DNA of 8,623 nt from positions 1 through 8,623 of the forward strand of contig JACPVB010000082.1 in the NCBI GenBank assembly GCA_016191985.1. Reading direction: 5' to 3'. The notes beneath the pieces were generated by a model. The model was not told where the DNA came from and did no database searches. It saw nothing but the letters and a program-made list of their open reading frames with translations. This DNA is from Chloroflexota bacterium (GTDB lineage Bacteria; Chloroflexota; Anaerolineae; Anaerolineales; Villigracilaceae). The translations under genes and the position numbers were made by a program. Shown here one piece after another: positions 6,391 through 8,623 of the stretch (the stretch's first letter is position 1; each line of letters starts with the position of its first letter).

Positions 6391-7527
6391 TTAGTAAATT
6401 ATGCCGTACGCGTTAAAGATTCCATCAAACGCTGCGCGCGCATCCGCTTTTGCCTTCTCCCACCATGTTGGGTCGGATGGCATGAACAGTTCGTCGCATT
6501 CGCGCTTCATCCATGCACGGGAAGAGTCGCTGCCGCCAAACCAGCGCAGGCAATGCTCCAGCGCGGTGGTTCGCAGGCTGTGGATTCCCTGCCAAAGGGA
6601 ATCGCCGTACGTGCCGAATTCAAATGTACCAACATAAAAATCTTTATCTGGATATTTTGCCCCAAGCATTCTGTGGACGTAATCTGTCATATCGCCATGA
6701 ATGGAATAAAACTCTTCTGGATTAACCCCCGCTACCAACGGGACCTTGAACCTGCTCGCTGTTTCTTTGGCAGTCATCTTCTCTGCGGGCGGATTCAGCA
6801 ACGTCATCTGCCAGCGCGGACCGTAGCCCGTGTGAATATCCAGAATGACAACTTTCGCGTATTCGCTGATCGATTGGCTGAACAAGTCCATCATGAATTT
6901 GGTTTCTTCTTGAATCTCGAAGCCGCCAAAATACATCCCGTTATGAATGCGGTATTGCCCCATCAACGCCGCCTCACGGATGTGCTGTGCGCCTTTCGGC
7001 AGCGCCCTCAGCACATTCCATAAGAACGTGAGTTTTTCATGAAATGGACTCTGGAGCGGGCGTGCAGGGTTGAGTAAATAGGCGAGCGATTCATAATGCG
7101 GGTTGATGGATTTGAGTTCTTCAAAATCTTCCACAAAGTTGCGGTTCAAGTCCACGCTGTTTTTGTTAGTTCGGATGCGATCTTTCATCCCGTATGGGTT
7201 GATGGGATGGACAAGGATAATGCCCGTCGTTTCAGAGTCGAATTTTGAAAGATATTCTTGGATGAAAAGCTGCAAAATTCCAGAGCCGACGTAGCCCTCA
7301 ATTCCATGCAGACCTGTCGTGAGAATTAATAACTTCTGTTTGTCGCGAGTTGCGGGTGCAGAGATGATGTCAATCGTCAGGTCAGATTCGTCAGCGAGGG
7401 GAATGCTGGTTAAAACAGAATCAGGCCAATGGCGCCGCCCTGAGCGTGTCGAAGGGTTGGAGAAAGAGGCGAGCGAAGCGCGGAATCGCTCGCGGGATGA
7501 TTCGTATGTTGCGGGGATGGTTGTCAT
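6391..7527 (-). CDS. DUF2817 family protein, M14-like zinc metallopeptidase
   Basis: It probably hydrolyses a peptide or amide bond, like zinc carboxypeptidases of the M14 fold. Visible motifs are GLHGIEGYVGSG (72-83), whose H74 and E77 are the likely first zinc ligands, VDLNRNF (125-131) with substrate-binding R129, LDIHTGYGP (229-237) with the third ligand H232, and GTFEFGTYG (300-308) with probable catalytic E303. The 378 residues fit the family. No signal peptide is seen, so it is likely cytoplasmic. The N-terminus ATYESSRERF resembles family starts, which supports the ATG at 7527, although no clear Shine-Dalgarno precedes it. Residues 24-33 (NPSTRSGRRH) are encoded by a REP-like sequence and probably form a foreign loop. 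The gene follows the YfcC-type transporter on the same strand with 76 bases between them. Some relatives are annotated as deacylases, so the substrate is open. Confidence 0.87.
   Translation of the reverse strand: MTTIPATYESSRERFRASLASFSNPSTRSGRRHWPDSVLTSIPLADESDLTIDIISAPATRDKQKLLILTTGLHGIEGYVGSGILQLFIQEYLSKFDSETTGIILVHPINPYGMKDRIRTNKNSVDLNRNFVEDFEELKSINPHYESLAYLLNPARPLQSPFHEKLTFLWNVLRALPKGAQHIREAALMGQYRIHNGMYFGGFEIQEETKFMMDLFSQSISEYAKVVILDIHTGYGPRWQMTLLNPPAEKMTAKETASRFKVPLVAGVNPEEFYSIHGDMTDYVHRMLGAKYPDKDFYVGTFEFGTYGDSLWQGIHSLRTTALEHCLRWFGGSDSSRAWMKRECDELFMPSDPTWWEKAKADARAAFDGIFNAYGIIY
7431..7456 (-). repeat. REP-like TTCGACACGCTCAGG element inside the DUF2817 coding region
   Basis: The - strand carries CCCTTCGACACGCTCAGG followed by GCGGCGCC. 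Sequences with the core TTCGACA-GCTCAGG recur between genes in many bacterial genomes (recalled, not searched). Here it stays in frame and encodes about PSTRSGRR in the N-terminal part of the peptidase. It is the only copy visible in the window, so its repeat nature rests on recognition. Confidence 0.6.
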
Positions 7528-7543
7528 TTGGTCTCAATACGGC

Positions 7544-7597
7544 GGCGGTCAAGTAGGATGAAATCCATTGATGGAATTTGCCGCCTACTCGACCACC
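7544..7597 (-). other. Structured intergenic RNA hairpin between transporter and peptidase genes
   Basis: In the - strand transcript, the 14-base outer arm GGUGGUCGAGUAGG (complement of 7584-7597) pairs fully with CCUACUUGACCGCC (complement of 7544-7557), using two U-G/G-U wobbles. After an internal loop (4 against 3 bases), a second helix of about 7 pairs with one bulge forms between 7571-7579 and 7561-7568, closed by a UCAA tetraloop. There is no T-tract, so it is not a standard terminator. It may be an mRNA-stability or attenuation element, or a REP-like palindrome. Confidence 0.6.
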
Positions 7598-7603
7598 ACA
7601 AAA

Positions 7604-8623
7604 TCAGAACGGGCCGTAGTTAATCAGCACAGCAATTGCAAGGAAAATCAAAGAAGCGAGAATGACCCAAACCCACAGACTGAGAACCCAGCGCAGCCAT
7701 TTGGGATAGGTGACAGCAGTGAGGCCGAGGCAGATGAGCAGCACTGCGCTGGTGGGATAGGCGAGGTTGGAGAAGCCGTCGCCGAAAACGTAGGCGAGCA
7801 CGGCGGTTTGGCGGGTGACGCCAACCAGGTCGGCGAGCGGGATGAGGATGGGCATGAGTAGGAAGGCCTTGGCAGAACCGCTAGAGACGAAAAATTCGAT
7901 GCCGAGGGTTAACCCGAAAATTAGCAGAGCCGCAGTGATGGGGTTGGCATTGTTGAAAACGTTCGCTGCGTTGTGCAAAATGGTGTCGAGAATGCCGCCC
8001 GATGCAATGATGAATTTGACGCTGGCGGCCATGAGGATGAGCGGGATGGCGGGCGCGATGCCTGCAAGACCTTCGCCTGCGGCCTTCCATGCGCCTTTGC
8101 CTACGCCAGCGATGAGCCCCGAGCCAATGCCTGCAATAAGGAAAAGTAAGCCGACGATGGGCAGGGCAAGGTCGCTGATTGCAGGGATGAACGGGCCAGC
8201 GAAAAGTGTGGTGAAGATCAGTACAACACAAACGAGCAAGAAGATGATGGCAGGTGTGGTGCCTTTGTTTTCGTGTGCGATGGAGTCTGTGGTGAAGTGA
8301 CTATATTTTTCGCGCGTGGCTTTTTCTTCTTCAAAGACTGGCGAGGCTTTTGGGTTGGCTTCCACTTTGCGGGCGTGGCGGGTGAGGAAAACTGCCAGCA
8401 GAACATACATGAAAAGAAAAATGACGATGCGATAACCCGAACCCGAGAAGGCAGGTAATTCGGCAATGCCTTGTGCCACGCCAATGGTGAATGGATTGGT
8501 GATGGCAGCGGAGAATCCCATGTTGGTGGCGAGGATGGACATGCCGAGTCCCGTTAGCGTATCCCAGCCGAGGGAGTAGGAGAGTGCGATCATGAGCGGT
8601 ACGAGTGGCACGATCTCTTCAAA
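7604..8623 (-). CDS. YfcC/DcuC family membrane transporter, 5' end beyond the window
   Basis: This is a secondary transporter of the YfcC branch of the DcuC (C4-dicarboxylate carrier) superfamily, whose members are usually assigned to amino acids, peptides or dicarboxylates. The visible 339 residues start in frame at the window edge (FEEIVPLVPLM), and the GTG at 8611 is internal. Family members are about 460-500 residues, so roughly 120-160 N-terminal residues are missing. Characteristic motifs are GFSAAITNPFTIGVAQ (36-51), VSSGSAKAFLLMPIL (246-260) and GDGFSNLAYPTS (281-292). The last two are probably the second re-entrant substrate/ion site. A hydrophilic loop rich in Glu, Lys and Arg lies at about 81-122, and multiple helices fill the rest. 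The TGA at 7604-7606 is 76 bases before the peptidase start, with a hairpin between. Co-transcription with the peptidase suggests transport of its substrates or products (inference). Confidence 0.88.
   Translation of the reverse strand, partial: FEEIVPLVPLMIALSYSLGWDTLTGLGMSILATNMGFSAAITNPFTIGVAQGIAELPAFSGSGYRIVIFLFMYVLLAVFLTRHARKVEANPKASPVFEEEKATREKYSHFTTDSIAHENKGTTPAIIFLLVCVVLIFTTLFAGPFIPAISDLALPIVGLLFLIAGIGSGLIAGVGKGAWKAAGEGLAGIAPAIPLILMAASVKFIIASGGILDTILHNAANVFNNANPITAALLIFGLTLGIEFFVSSGSAKAFLLMPILIPLADLVGVTRQTAVLAYVFGDGFSNLAYPTSAVLLICLGLTAVTYPKWLRWVLSLWVWVILASLIFLAIAVLINYGPF

Noticed and set aside
6334..7023. Long open frame (229 codons) on the + strand opposite the DUF2817 gene
   Set aside because: The zinc motifs on the other strand are convincing, and this frame has no recognisable protein features or start signals.
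7815..8300. Open frame of 161 codons on the + strand opposite the transporter gene
   Set aside because: Its Met/Ala/Pro-rich composition is what results from reading a membrane protein gene backwards; there is no independent evidence for it.
8611..8611. GTG at 8611 as the true start of the transporter
   Set aside because: The frame stays open to the window edge with family-like residues (FEEIVPLVPL), and about a third of the usual protein would be missing.

Overview
The window looks like a bacterial chromosome segment of moderate GC with tightly packed genes, probably from Chloroflexota, class Anaerolineae. That placement is inferred from the style of the proteins: a sugar ABC importer beside cytoplasmic glycosidases, a Ser/Thr/Pro-linker lipoprotein with a LamG-like domain, and a DUF2817 peptidase. 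It also rests on recalled repeat families, CACAGAG palindromes and a TTCGACACGCTCAGG element. No rRNA or other marker gene is present to confirm it.

Region 1 (1-3570, + strand) is the 3' part of an amino-sugar uptake and catabolism operon. It holds the tail of an upstream gene (probably a first permease), a MalG-type ABC permease, a cytoplasmic GH3 beta-N-acetylglucosaminidase of the NagZ type, and a two-SIS-domain isomerase/deaminase that keeps the GlmS isomerase catalytic residues but has no glutaminase domain. The likely scheme is import of a GlcNAc-containing oligosaccharide or muropeptide, hydrolysis to GlcNAc, and conversion of the amino-sugar phosphate to a fructose phosphate. A strong hairpin terminator ends it and also serves the convergent gene.

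Region 2 (3571-5317) has two divergent genes read from back-to-back promoters: an unrecognised six-helix membrane protein (-) and an orphan ATP-grasp ligase distantly like D-Ala-D-Ala ligase (+). The membrane protein most likely starts at 4203, because a longer frame would begin inside its own -35 box.

Region 3 (5318-6390) holds a CACAGAG inverted repeat, a second bidirectional terminator, and a lipoprotein gene (-) with its own promoter.

Region 4 (6391-8623, - strand) encodes a YfcC/DcuC-family transporter (cut by the window edge) followed by a DUF2817 metallopeptidase-like protein. Between them is a hairpin whose two outer mismatches become G-U pairs only in the transcript of these genes. 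The peptidase gene carries a REP-like sequence inside its coding frame. The pair suggests uptake or exchange of amino acids or peptides coupled to hydrolysis.

No CRISPR array, tRNA, rRNA, transposase or phage gene is visible. I found no clearly new system. The most unusual signals are the in-frame REP-like insertion, the structured intergenic RNA, the possible leaderless start of the SIS gene, and the divergent pair of orphan genes.
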